The translations under genes and the position numbers were made by a program. A stretch of 64,000 nt of DNA from a virus: IMG/VR virus record IMGVR_UViG_3300030104_004631, positions 24,153 to 88,152 of that record, one strand, 5' to 3'. Positions within the stretch are counted from its first letter, which is position 1, and the number at the start of each line of letters is the position of its first letter. Below the pieces are notes generated by a model. That model saw nothing but the letters and a program-made list of their open reading frames with translations. It did not search any database and had not been told where the DNA came from. Of this stretch, positions 45,926 through 52,765 are shown in pieces.

Positions 45926-47314
45926 ATGTCTATTAAACAACTCCAAGAAAAGTGGGCACCCGTTCTGAATCACGAAGCTCTTGACGAGATTAAGGATTCA
46001 CATAAGCGTGGCGTAGTCGCACAACTTCTTGAAAACCAAGAAAAAGCACAGATCGAAGAAGGACAAGTCCTTAATGAGACTCTGCAAACAACAGGTTATA
46101 CCAATGCAAACACAGCTACTGGCGGTGTTGCAGGTTTTGACCCAGTATTGATCAGTCTAATTAGACGTTCAATGCCACAACTAATTGCATATGATATCGC
46201 TGGCGTTCAGCCAATGACTGGTCCTACTGGACTTATCTTTGCGATGAGAACTAACTACGGTTCAGAGCGTAGACCTGCGAACAGTGACTTCAGAGAAGCA
46301 ATGTTCAACGAGCCTAACGCTGGTTTCTCTGGTGGAAAGGGCACAGGATTATCAAACTACGATCCTACTGCTTCTTCTTCTGGTGTTAACGACGCTGAAG
46401 GTGCTAACCCAGGACTTCTTAACGATTCACCTGCTGGTACTTACGAAAGGACTGGTGATGCTACTGGTATGACAACCGCTACGGTTGAAGCACTAGATGA
46501 TTCATCAGCGAACAACGAATTCCGTGAAATGGGATTCGCCATTGAGAAGGTAACTGTAACAGCCAGAGCACGTGCTCTAAAAGCTGAGTACAGCATTGAG
46601 CTTGCTCAGGACTTGAAAGCGATTCATGGTCTTGATGCCGAGCAAGAGCTAAGCAACATTCTCTCAACAGAGATCCTTGCTGAAATCAACAGAGAAGTTG
46701 TTAGAACTATCTACACAAACGCTGTTGCTGGTGCTCAGAACAATACTGCTACTGCTGGTATCTTCGACCTTGACGTTGACTCTAATGGTAGGTGGTCAGT
46801 TGAGAAATTCAAAGGACTTCTTTTCCAGATAGAAAGAGATGCTAACGCTATCGGTCAGCAAACTCGTCGTGGGAAGGGCAACATCCTCATCTGCTCTGCT
46901 GATGTGGCTTCTGCTCTTGGAATGGCTGGTGTACTAGATTACACACCTGCTCTTTCTGGTAACAACGCATTAACAAATGTAGATGATACTTCTTCTACTC
47001 TAGTTGGTACTCTTAACGGTAAGATTAAGGTATACGTTGATCCTTATTCTGCTAACGTTGCTGATAAGCACTTCTACGTTGCTGGATACAAAGGTACTTC
47101 ACCTTATGATGCTGGATTATTCTATTGCCCATATGTACCTCTACAGCAGGTCAGAGCAATTAATCCTGACACCTTCCAACCAAAAATTGGATTTAAGACT
47201 CGTTACGGTATGGTTTCAAACCCATTCTCAGGTGGTCTTACCCAAGGTTCTGGTGCTCTTACAGCGAATGCTAACAAGTACTACAGACGTACACAAGTTG
47301 CTAACATCATGTAA
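45926..47314 (+). CDS. gp23: Major capsid protein gp23
   Basis: 462 residues (T4: 521). 'DPVLISLIRRSMPQLIAYDI', then 'GVQPMTGPTGLIFAMRTNYG', 'FREMGFAIEKVTVTARARAL' and the C-terminal 'RYGMVSNPFSGG' are hallmark gp23 segments. The N-terminal ~60 residues are the probable propeptide removed by gp21, for example around 'KAQIEEGQ'. 31 nt separate it from gp22. No perfect late box is visible, so it may depend on the gp22 promoter. A strong terminator follows. Confidence 0.97.
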   Translation: MSIKQLQEKWAPVLNHEALDEIKDSHKRGVVAQLLENQEKAQIEEGQVLNETLQTTGYTNANTATGGVAGFDPVLISLIRRSMPQLIAYDIAGVQPMTGPTGLIFAMRTNYGSERRPANSDFREAMFNEPNAGFSGGKGTGLSNYDPTASSSGVNDAEGANPGLLNDSPAGTYERTGDATGMTTATVEALDDSSANNEFREMGFAIEKVTVTARARALKAEYSIELAQDLKAIHGLDAEQELSNILSTEILAEINREVVRTIYTNAVAGAQNNTATAGIFDLDVDSNGRWSVEKFKGLLFQIERDANAIGQQTRRGKGNILICSADVASALGMAGVLDYTPALSGNNALTNVDDTSSTLVGTLNGKIKVYVDPYSANVADKHFYVAGYKGTSPYDAGLFYCPYVPLQQVRAINPDTFQPKIGFKTRYGMVSNPFSGGLTQGSGALTANANKYYRRTQVANIM

Positions 47315-47342
47315 TTTGGTGTTATTAACACATAACTTTAAA

Positions 47343-47367
47343 GAGACCCTAAGGGGTCTCTTTTTTT
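47343..47367 (+). terminator. Intrinsic terminator after gp23
   Basis: GAGACCC/GGGTCTC stem with a TAAG loop and seven T, 28 nt after the gp23 stop. An additional perfect inverted repeat GTGTTA-T-TAACAC lies at 47319-47331 between stop and terminator. Confidence 0.9.
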
Positions 47368-47368
47368 G

Positions 47369-47376
47369 TATAAATA
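47369..47376 (+). promoter_or_regulatory. Late promoter box TATAAATA before the synthetase-like gene
   Basis: TATAAATA directly follows the gp23 terminator, 20 nt before the ATG at 47397. It would place the synthetase-like gene, and possibly the tRNA, under late control. Confidence 0.65.
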
Positions 47377-47396
47377 TCTCAGTTTGACCAATAATA

Positions 47397-48194
47397 ATGA
47401 CAAGTCTAATTGACCCAAGAAAATACTCCGATGCAGTTGACCTATTAAGGTCATTTTTTTTGTCTAAAAATTTTCTAGAAGTCCATACTCAGAATCGTTT
47501 AAGTATACTTGCTGCCTGTGAAGATCCAGAAACAGTAGCAACATATAACTACGGTGGTAATATATGGCCACTACCACAGACAGGACAGATGTGGTTAGAA
47601 CATGAATTACTTTCTAACCCCAAAGAAGAGGGGTTTTTTTGTGTCTCAACATCATACAGAGCAGAACCTAATCCAGTACCAGGCAGACATGAAACTATAT
47701 TCCCCATGTTTGAATTTGAAATGAAGGGAGGTGTTGAAGAACTTAAATTAATGGAGATAGAATTGTGCGAATGGTTAGGTCTACCATTAGACAAAGGAAA
47801 TATACAGACTTATGATGATTGGACTAATCAATTTAACACTAAAGAACTAGACCATGATCACGAAGAAAAGATTGGTCGTGGTATGATTACTGACTTCCCT
47901 GAGTGGACATCGCCTTTCTGGAACATGGCACGTAATGAAGATGGTACCAGTAAGAAGATTGATGTTATATTAAATGGTATGGAAACTATCGGTAGTGCTG
48001 AACGTAGTACTGATAAAGATCAGATGCGTGATACATTCTATACTATATCAGATGGACAGTATGCTCAACTGATTATTGATTTGTTTGGTAGAAGTAGGGT
48101 AGAAGCAGAACTTGAAAAGTTCTTATCATTTGACTTCTTCCCTAGATCTGGTGGAGGCATCGGAATGACTCGTATAATATCAGCCCTTGAATAG
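47397..48194 (+). CDS. Stand-alone class II aminoacyl-tRNA-synthetase-like catalytic domain (AsnRS/AspRS/AsnA-related)
   Basis: 265 residues. It shows class II motifs in order: motif 1-like 'FFLSKNFLEVHTQN' (20-33); 'QTGQMWLEHELL' (61-72), like the S/TGQ substrate loop of AsnRS/AspRS; motif 2 'SYRAEPNPVPGRHETIFPMF' (86-105) continuing EFE, with Arg88, Glu90, Arg97-His98 and Glu106/108; and motif 3 'GGGIGMTRI' (252-260, Arg259). No anticodon-binding OB domain is present at either end, so it is about half the length of AsnRS. Asparagine synthetase A and archaeal AsnRS-like paralogues share this fold, so the product may not be Asn-tRNA. A tRNA gene begins 7 nt after the stop. Two terminator-like hairpins lie inside the coding region. 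No clear ribosome binding site is seen. Confidence 0.78.
   Translation: MTSLIDPRKYSDAVDLLRSFFLSKNFLEVHTQNRLSILAACEDPETVATYNYGGNIWPLPQTGQMWLEHELLSNPKEEGFFCVSTSYRAEPNPVPGRHETIFPMFEFEMKGGVEELKLMEIELCEWLGLPLDKGNIQTYDDWTNQFNTKELDHDHEEKIGRGMITDFPEWTSPFWNMARNEDGTSKKIDVILNGMETIGSAERSTDKDQMRDTFYTISDGQYAQLIIDLFGRSRVEAELEKFLSFDFFPRSGGGIGMTRIISALE
47438..47461 (+). terminator. Terminator-like hairpin inside the synthetase-like gene (first)
   Basis: TGACC/GGTCA stem, TATTAA loop, then eight T, at codons ~14-22. The reading frame stays open through it. Only 5 bp of stem, so strength is uncertain. Confidence 0.45.
47616..47640 (+). terminator. Terminator-like hairpin inside the synthetase-like gene (second)
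   Basis: AACCCC/GGGGTT stem, 8-nt loop, followed by seven T, at codons ~74-82 just before motif 2. The frame stays open. Confidence 0.5.
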
Positions 48195-48201
48195 GGCTCT
48201 T

Positions 48202-48286
48202 TGTGAGGTGGCGAAACGGTAAACGCTCTAGTCTGTTTAACTAGTGTCTCTGGCGGGACTTGTAGGTTCGACTCCTACCCTCACAG
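48202..48286 (+). tRNA. tRNA with GTT anticodon (Asn codons) and long variable arm
   Basis: Full cloverleaf: acceptor TGTGAGG/CCTCACA (48202-48208, 48279-48285) with discriminator G at 48286; D stem GCG/CGC with GG in the loop; anticodon stem CTAGT/ACTAG; loop CTGTTTA giving anticodon GTT at 48235-48237; T arm GTAGG-TTCGACT-CCTAC. The variable region is 17 nt (48245-48261) with a stem GTCTC/GGGAC, which is class II architecture (Leu, Ser, bacterial Tyr), not expected for tRNA-Asn. Position 37 is T, where a purine is normal. CCA is not encoded. Asn is the decoding assignment by geometry; amino-acid identity is uncertain (Ser also has G73 and a long arm). Confidence 0.82.
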
Positions 48287-48363
48287 TTTAAAAAAAATAT
48301 TTAGGTATATATTAGTAGGCATTTATTTTTGTTAAATGTATCAGGGAATACAGACACAATTTG

Positions 48364-48371
48364 CATAAATA
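48364..48371 (+). promoter_or_regulatory. Late promoter box CATAAATA
   Basis: CATAAATA, 78 nt downstream of the tRNA and ~92 nt before the ATG at 48463. The long leader contains a possible 11-codon mini-frame (48434-48469) ending across the next ATG. Confidence 0.5.
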
Positions 48372-48462
48372 ATATCAGTCAGGGAAACCTACACACAAGA
48401 GGAACAACCAGATGCACTGAAACTTCTATACATTATGAGTAAAGTTAAAAAGGAGAACAAGT

Positions 48463-48615
48463 ATGCATAACGTCTTATCGCAAAACAACATGGCAGAATG
48501 GAATCATCACACGTCTTATCAGGACAAAATATTAGATGATTATTACGAATGTCTAATCGAATGCGAGACAGACCAACCAAGTTGTAAGCGAATCTGTAAA
48601 GAGATTCTTATTTAA
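48463..48615 (+). CDS. Small Cys-containing hypothetical protein (50 residues)
   Basis: ATG preceded by AAGGAG 7-8 nt upstream, the clearest ribosome binding site in this region. The C-terminal part 'YYECLIECETDQPSCKRICK' has four Cys in a CxxxC...CxxxC pattern, suggesting a zinc-binding or disulfide helical hairpin. It has its own late box and a terminator 18 nt after the stop, so it is a monocistronic unit. The function is unknown. Confidence 0.7.
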   Translation: MHNVLSQNNMAEWNHHTSYQDKILDDYYECLIECETDQPSCKRICKEILI

Positions 48616-48633
48616 AAAAAATAAAAGATAATT

Positions 48634-48659
48634 AAAAGGACTCTTCAGAGTCCTTTTTT
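48634..48659 (+). terminator. Intrinsic terminator after the Cys-rich small gene
   Basis: AAGGACTC/GAGTCCTT stem, TTCA loop, six T. The A-rich 5' flank could pair with the T-tract and make it bidirectional. Confidence 0.9.
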
Positions 48660-48667
48660 ATTGGGTG

Positions 48668-48675
48668 CATAAATA
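48668..48675 (+). promoter_or_regulatory. Late promoter box CATAAATA for gp3
   Basis: CATAAATA, 8 nt after the terminator and 22 nt before the ATG at 48698. Confidence 0.6.
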
Positions 48676-48697
48676 TTAATGGAACAAGAATAGTCTA

Positions 48698-49246
48698 ATG
48701 GCAAACTGGTACTCAGACCAATTATCAAACAGAAATTTTCTTTCTCCAATAGGTTTCTTATTCCTTTTGGATAAAGCTAACAAGGTATCTTTCTTGTGTC
48801 AAAAAGCAGAAATTCCTACTGTAGAATTAGGACAAGTTGAGATTCCAACTAGGGGTTTAGTTCCTATTCCAGTTGAAGGGAATATGCGTTACAGTGAATT
48901 TTCTATGGAGTTTATTGTTGATGAAGATTTAAGAAATTATATGCAGATCCATAACTGGATGAGAGCATTAGGAACTCCTCAAGAATTTAAGGAAAGACGA
49001 GTTTGGTTAGACAAGTATGCAGATAGTCCCTCAGAAGATCCTAGATTTTCAGATGCTACACTGCAGGTACTGAACAACAATAACATTGCAAATTTTGATG
49101 TTGTATTTAAAAGTATGTTTCCTGTGAGTTTATCATCATTACCATTTGATGTTACTGGTGGTGATAATGATTACTTTACCTCAACAGCAACATTTAGATA
49201 TACACTCTACGAAATAAGAAATAAAAACTCACAAACAAGAAGATAA
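48698..49246 (+). CDS. gp3: Tail completion protein, gp3-like (tube-fold protein)
   Basis: 182 residues (T4 gp3: 176). 'NFLSPIGFLFLLDKANKVSF' and 'VPIPVEGNMRYSEFSMEFIV' followed by 'NYMQIHNWMRALG' are features of phage tube-like folds and of the protein annotated gp3 downstream of gp23 in cyanomyoviruses. It would cap the tail tube. A tube-initiator type protein is an alternative. Position before uvsY agrees with cyanophage order. Confidence 0.7.
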   Translation: MANWYSDQLSNRNFLSPIGFLFLLDKANKVSFLCQKAEIPTVELGQVEIPTRGLVPIPVEGNMRYSEFSMEFIVDEDLRNYMQIHNWMRALGTPQEFKERRVWLDKYADSPSEDPRFSDATLQVLNNNNIANFDVVFKSMFPVSLSSLPFDVTGGDNDYFTSTATFRYTLYEIRNKNSQTRR

Positions 49247-49267
49247 CCTATTGATTTTTTCTATACT

Positions 49268-49696
49268 ATGAATTTAGAAACATTGCAGAACCTGTGGAAG
49301 ACTGATTCCAAACTGGATGAAGATCAGCATGATAATGATTCCTTGGCAATTCCCCAACTTCATATGAAGTATATGGAGTTTCATAATCAATATTCTCTTA
49401 TGAAAAAAGAAAGAGAAATTGAAATGAAACGTCTCATTAAAGAGAAATGGTTATACTACAAAGGTAAGGCACCATCTTCAATCTATAAGGAAATGCCATT
49501 CGATCTCAAACTTACTACTAAGGAAGAGATCTCAATGTTTATTGAAGCGGATGAAGATATCGGAAAACTTAAATATAAAATTGAATACATAGACCAAGTG
49601 GTCTTCTTTTTAGATGGCGTTTTGCGTATGATTAATAATCGTACGTACCATATTAAAAACGCTATTGAATGGAAGAAATTTCAAAGTGGTTTTTAA
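49268..49696 (+). CDS. uvsY: Recombination mediator UvsY
   Basis: 142 residues (T4: 137). It is highly charged and helical; 'LKYKIEYIDQVVFFLDGVLR' and 'INNRTYHIKNAIEWKKFQSG' match the UvsY C-terminus, including the Arg/Lys-rich surface. It loads UvsX recombinase onto gp32-coated ssDNA. It forms a unit with the oxygenase gene (2 nt gap) and uvsW. Confidence 0.88.
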   Translation: MNLETLQNLWKTDSKLDEDQHDNDSLAIPQLHMKYMEFHNQYSLMKKEREIEMKRLIKEKWLYYKGKAPSSIYKEMPFDLKLTTKEEISMFIEADEDIGKLKYKIEYIDQVVFFLDGVLRMINNRTYHIKNAIEWKKFQSGF

Positions 49697-49698
49697 TA

Positions 49699-50244
49699 AT
49701 GAATTATGGAAAATTTTACAAGGAAGTATCCTTCAACACTCAGTCAATTAACATAGTACGAAAAGCAATATCACAAGATTTAAAATTTACTAAAGGAGAA
49801 CTACACAGTAGTCACAGATCAACAAGAAGTTCTGAGGTAGCGTGGTTGAGAGATATGGATCTCTTGTCTATGCTTATGCGTATGTCTAAACAGATTAATA
49901 GATCTGCAAATTGGAACGTAAAAATTGATGGTATGGAACCTGTACAATTTGGTATCTATGGAGAAGGAGATTTCTATGATTGGCATGTTGATCAACACCC
50001 AAAACCTATTGGGGGAATGGTAAGGAAGATTAGTATGTCACTTTTTCTTAATGATGATTTTGAAGGAGGGGAGTTTGATTTGGAGATATATAGACCAGAT
50101 GCAGATCCAAGGTATAAAACTTTTAAGTTAAAACCATGGTCTGCTATTTTTTTCCAAGGTGATCAATGGCATAGGGTTCGCCCTATCACCTCTGGAGTTA
50201 GAAAATCTATTGTAGCATGGTTTTATGGACCTCCTTATTCGTAA
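49699..50244 (+). CDS. 2-oxoglutarate/Fe(II)-dependent oxygenase (PKHD type)
   Basis: 181 residues from the ATG at 49699, 2 nt after the uvsY stop; an upstream in-frame ATG inside uvsY (49669) is less likely. The double-stranded beta-helix iron ligands are H96-x-D98 ('FYDWHVDQHP') and H158 ('FQGDQWHRVRPI'); Arg168 ('SGVRKSIVAWF') would bind 2-oxoglutarate. Prolyl-hydroxylase-like proteins of this kind are common in cyanophages; the substrate is unknown. It overlaps uvsW by 20 nt, linking it to recombination genes. Confidence 0.9.
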   Translation: MNYGKFYKEVSFNTQSINIVRKAISQDLKFTKGELHSSHRSTRSSEVAWLRDMDLLSMLMRMSKQINRSANWNVKIDGMEPVQFGIYGEGDFYDWHVDQHPKPIGGMVRKISMSLFLNDDFEGGEFDLEIYRPDADPRYKTFKLKPWSAIFFQGDQWHRVRPITSGVRKSIVAWFYGPPYS

Positions 50245-51697
50245 GAAGAATGAAGTTTATTTAAAAGTTGAAGCGGAGCCTCATCTCCATAAAGAGGCAG
50301 CAGAATTTTTTACCTTTGAAATCCCCTCTGCAAAGTACATGCAAAGAACGAGGAGATACAAAGGTTGGGATGGTAAAGTACGGTTATACTCACCTGCTAC
50401 TGGAGAGATCTATTGCGGTTTAGTAGATTATCTAACTGACTGGGCAAAGGAAAGGGGATATCAGTATCAGTTCGAGGAATCTCAATACTTTGGACATCCC
50501 AAGGATCAGAACGATCTAATAACTCCTCAGTCTGTAGTTGGATTTGTTCAAGCACTGGGTCTGCCTTCGGGATTAAAGGTTCGGGATTACCAATATTCAG
50601 CAATATACGAGTCCCTACTATACAACAGACGGCTCCTATTGTCCCCAACTGCCAGCGGGAAATCCTTAATGATTTATTCATTGGTTCGGTTTCATGTAAA
50701 TGTTAAGAGGAATGTACTTATTATAGTACCAACTACTTCTCTTGTCGAACAAATGTATAAAGATTTTACAGAGTATGGTTGGAATACTGAGTACCATTGT
50801 CATAAAATCTATGCTGGAGAAGAAAAATATACAGACCATGATGTAGTTATATCAACTTGGCAGTCCTTATATAAGGAACCAAGAAAGTTTTTTGATAGGT
50901 TTGATGTTGTTATAGGTGACGAAGCACATTTGTTTAAAGCAAAGTCATTGACTAGATTGATGTCTAAGTTGCATAGTTGTAAATATCGTATTGGATTTAC
51001 TGGTACATTAGATGGGTCAGACACTAATCAATTAGTATTGGAGGGTGTATTTGGTAGATGTTCAAAGGTTACTAAGACATCTGATCTAATGAAAAAAGGA
51101 CATGTTTCAAAACTTAAAGTAAAAATTCTTTTATTAAAGCATGAAGAAAAAATCTTTGAGGGGTACCAAGATGAAATGGATTACCTTTGTGAGCATGAAC
51201 AACGTAATAAATTTATCCGCAATCTAGCGTGTGACCTTAAGGGAAACACGTTGGTACTATTCAACTACGTGGAAAAGCACGGTCTGCCTTTGTATGAAAT
51301 GATAAATACTTATACTGATAAACCAGTACATTTAGTTTATGGAGGAGTTGATGTTGATGACCGAGAAGAAATACGGAGGTTGGTTGAAAATGAAACTGAT
51401 CAAATTATTGTCGCCAGTTATGGCACTTTCAGTACTGGGATTAACATTAAGCGGTTGCACAACCTCGTCTTCGCCTCCCCCAGTAAGTCCAGAGTCCGTA
51501 ACCTCCAGTCTATCGGGAGGGTACTTCGACAGTATAGGGGAAAAGAAGTAGCAACATTATATGATATTGCAGATGACATCTCTACAGATCGTGGAAATAA
51601 TTACACACTAAATCATTTAATGGAGAGAGTCAAAATTTATAACCAAGAGAATTTTAATTATGAACTCATAGATGTAAAACTAAAAACTTATGATTAA
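50225..51697 (+). CDS. uvsW: DNA/RNA helicase UvsW
   Basis: 490 residues (T4: 503). The SF2 helicase unwinds R-loops and branched DNA and shifts replication to the recombination mode. The N-terminal domain has 'RRYKGWDGKVRLY'. Motif I is 'LSPTASGKS' (Lys146), motif II GDEAH (Asp232), motif III 'GFTGTL', and motifs V-VI 'FSTGINIKRLHNLVFASPSK' followed by 'QSIGRVLRQYRG'. The segment coding motifs V-VI also carries an out-of-frame lipoprotein frame (51390-51551). Confidence 0.95.
   Translation: MDLLIRKKNEVYLKVEAEPHLHKEAAEFFTFEIPSAKYMQRTRRYKGWDGKVRLYSPATGEIYCGLVDYLTDWAKERGYQYQFEESQYFGHPKDQNDLITPQSVVGFVQALGLPSGLKVRDYQYSAIYESLLYNRRLLLSPTASGKSLMIYSLVRFHVNVKRNVLIIVPTTSLVEQMYKDFTEYGWNTEYHCHKIYAGEEKYTDHDVVISTWQSLYKEPRKFFDRFDVVIGDEAHLFKAKSLTRLMSKLHSCKYRIGFTGTLDGSDTNQLVLEGVFGRCSKVTKTSDLMKKGHVSKLKVKILLLKHEEKIFEGYQDEMDYLCEHEQRNKFIRNLACDLKGNTLVLFNYVEKHGLPLYEMINTYTDKPVHLVYGGVDVDDREEIRRLVENETDQIIVASYGTFSTGINIKRLHNLVFASPSKSRVRNLQSIGRVLRQYRGKEVATLYDIADDISTDRGNNYTLNHLMERVKIYNQENFNYELIDVKLKTYD
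51390..51551 (+). CDS. Nested lipoprotein frame within uvsW, candidate Rz1-like o-spanin
   Basis: 53 codons in the +1 frame relative to uvsW. The ATG at 51390 has GGAGG at 51375-51379, 10 nt upstream. The product has a textbook lipoprotein signal: 'MKLIKLLSPVMALSVLGLTL' then SGC (lipobox L-S-G-C, Cys23). The mature part is ~31 residues, Ser/Pro rich ('CTTSSSPPPVSPESVTSSLS') and ends at its own TAG. Small Pro-rich outer-membrane lipoproteins nested in another gene are the hallmark of Rz1 spanins. A normal host gene for an i-spanin partner was not identified nearby. A chance frame cannot be excluded. Confidence 0.6.
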   Translation: MKLIKLLSPVMALSVLGLTLSGCTTSSSPPPVSPESVTSSLSGGYFDSIGEKK

Positions 51698-52133
51698 CTA
51701 CGCCAAACACGAAGAAGAATTTTACGGAGTTTTTAAACTTGTCAGTGGAGAAGAAGTGCTAGGTAAAGCAGTTCTTACAGAAGAGAGTGGTGAATCCCTT
51801 GTTTTTATTCAAAATCCTGTTTGTACATTAGTAGTTAATAAAGAAATTGAAGATGGTCGCCAAGTTCGTGGGGTGGGTTTTGCTAAGTGGATGCAATTTT
51901 CTGATGAAGATTTCTTTATTATAAGAGAAAAAGATATTTTATCAGTTTCATCAATGAGTAAAGAAGTTTCGTTTATGTATGAAGCGTTTGTACAAAGTGA
52001 AAATAAAGATAAACCAAGAAAAAATAATTCAAAAATTGATCCAGAACCCCAGATGGGTTACCTAGGAAAAATTAATGAAGCAAGAAAAATGTTTGAAAAA
52101 ATTTATAAATTTAATCCTATTGAACCAAGATAG
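51690..52133 (+). CDS. Hypothetical, possibly Sm-like fold protein
   Basis: 147 residues, overlapping the uvsW stop by 8 nt. The N-terminal ~100 residues are beta-rich ('YGVFKLVSGEEVLGKAVLTE', 'DFFIIREKDILSVSSMSKEV') in the manner of Sm/LSm-like small barrels known from cyanophage-related sequences; the C-terminus is basic and helical. It sits between uvsW and the late sigma gene. RNA binding would follow if the fold is right. T4 gp33 is not excluded by position but does not look similar. Confidence 0.55.
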   Translation: MINYAKHEEEFYGVFKLVSGEEVLGKAVLTEESGESLVFIQNPVCTLVVNKEIEDGRQVRGVGFAKWMQFSDEDFFIIREKDILSVSSMSKEVSFMYEAFVQSENKDKPRKNNSKIDPEPQMGYLGKINEARKMFEKIYKFNPIEPR

Positions 52134-52173
52134 AATTATTTCCTGAACCCTTACACGGTTAGTGTACATCAAA

Positions 52174-52202
52174 TTGACAAACGTGTCAAGCCCTGATATA
52201 AT
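52174..52202 (+). promoter_or_regulatory. Consensus sigma-70-type promoter with dyad, upstream of gp55
   Basis: TTGACA (52174-52179), 17-bp spacer, TATAAT (52197-52202) with TGA extension: a perfect consensus. TTGACA-AACG-TGTCAA (52174-52189) is a perfect inverted repeat covering the -35, and a second dyad TACAC-N5-GTGTA lies at 52152-52166. The start ATG of gp55 is at 52229. Confidence 0.85.
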
Positions 52203-52228
52203 GTATACAAAGCAAGACACCAAACGTA

Positions 52229-52762
52229 ATGAAAAAAATAAAAAAACAAAAACAACATTATGTTGACAACCAAGAGTTTCTTGCTGCTATAGTAAAATAT
52301 AAAGAAATAGTATATGTTGCTGCTGTAAAGGAGATTGAAGGTCTCGCTGACATGGATCCTGATGAGCAGTTTGCTACTTTAAAGAATTGGAAAAGTGAAA
52401 GTAAACCTAGAGTAGGAAATTATATTGGAAGTTGTTTTTTAAAGATAGCAACACATTTGTCGTATAGACCGAACTTTATCAACTACATGTATAAAGATGA
52501 TATGGTTTGTGATGGTATAGAAAACTGTATACAATACATAGATAATTTTAATCCAGCAAAGTCTAAGAATCCATTTGCATATTTTACACAGATAGTTTAC
52601 TATGCATTCTTAAGACGTATTGCTAAAGAGAAACGTCAGATGGATATTAAAGACAAAATTTTAGAAAAGTCAGGATATGATCATGTGTTCTCAGTTGACG
52701 GAGAAGGTGGAGCTGACTATAATCAAATTAAGAATCGTGTTGAAATGAATTCAAAAAGATAA
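52229..52762 (+). CDS. gp55: Late-transcription sigma factor gp55
   Basis: 177 residues (T4: 185). The central block 'NYIGSCFLKIATHLSYRPNF' followed by 'NPFAYFTQIVYYAFLRRIAK' corresponds to the sigma region 2 core that recognises the late TATAAATA box. It is driven by a consensus host-type promoter, which fits a gene needed before late expression. gp47 begins 3 nt after the stop. Confidence 0.92.
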   Translation: MKKIKKQKQHYVDNQEFLAAIVKYKEIVYVAAVKEIEGLADMDPDEQFATLKNWKSESKPRVGNYIGSCFLKIATHLSYRPNFINYMYKDDMVCDGIENCIQYIDNFNPAKSKNPFAYFTQIVYYAFLRRIAKEKRQMDIKDKILEKSGYDHVFSVDGEGGADYNQIKNRVEMNSKR

Positions 52763-52765
52763 TCA

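Noticed and set aside
48231-48242. Alternative anticodons TTA (stop-reading) or TAA (Leu) in the tRNA
   Set aside because: Shifting the loop breaks the 5-bp CTAGT/ACTAG stem; only GTT keeps a 7-nt loop with U33.
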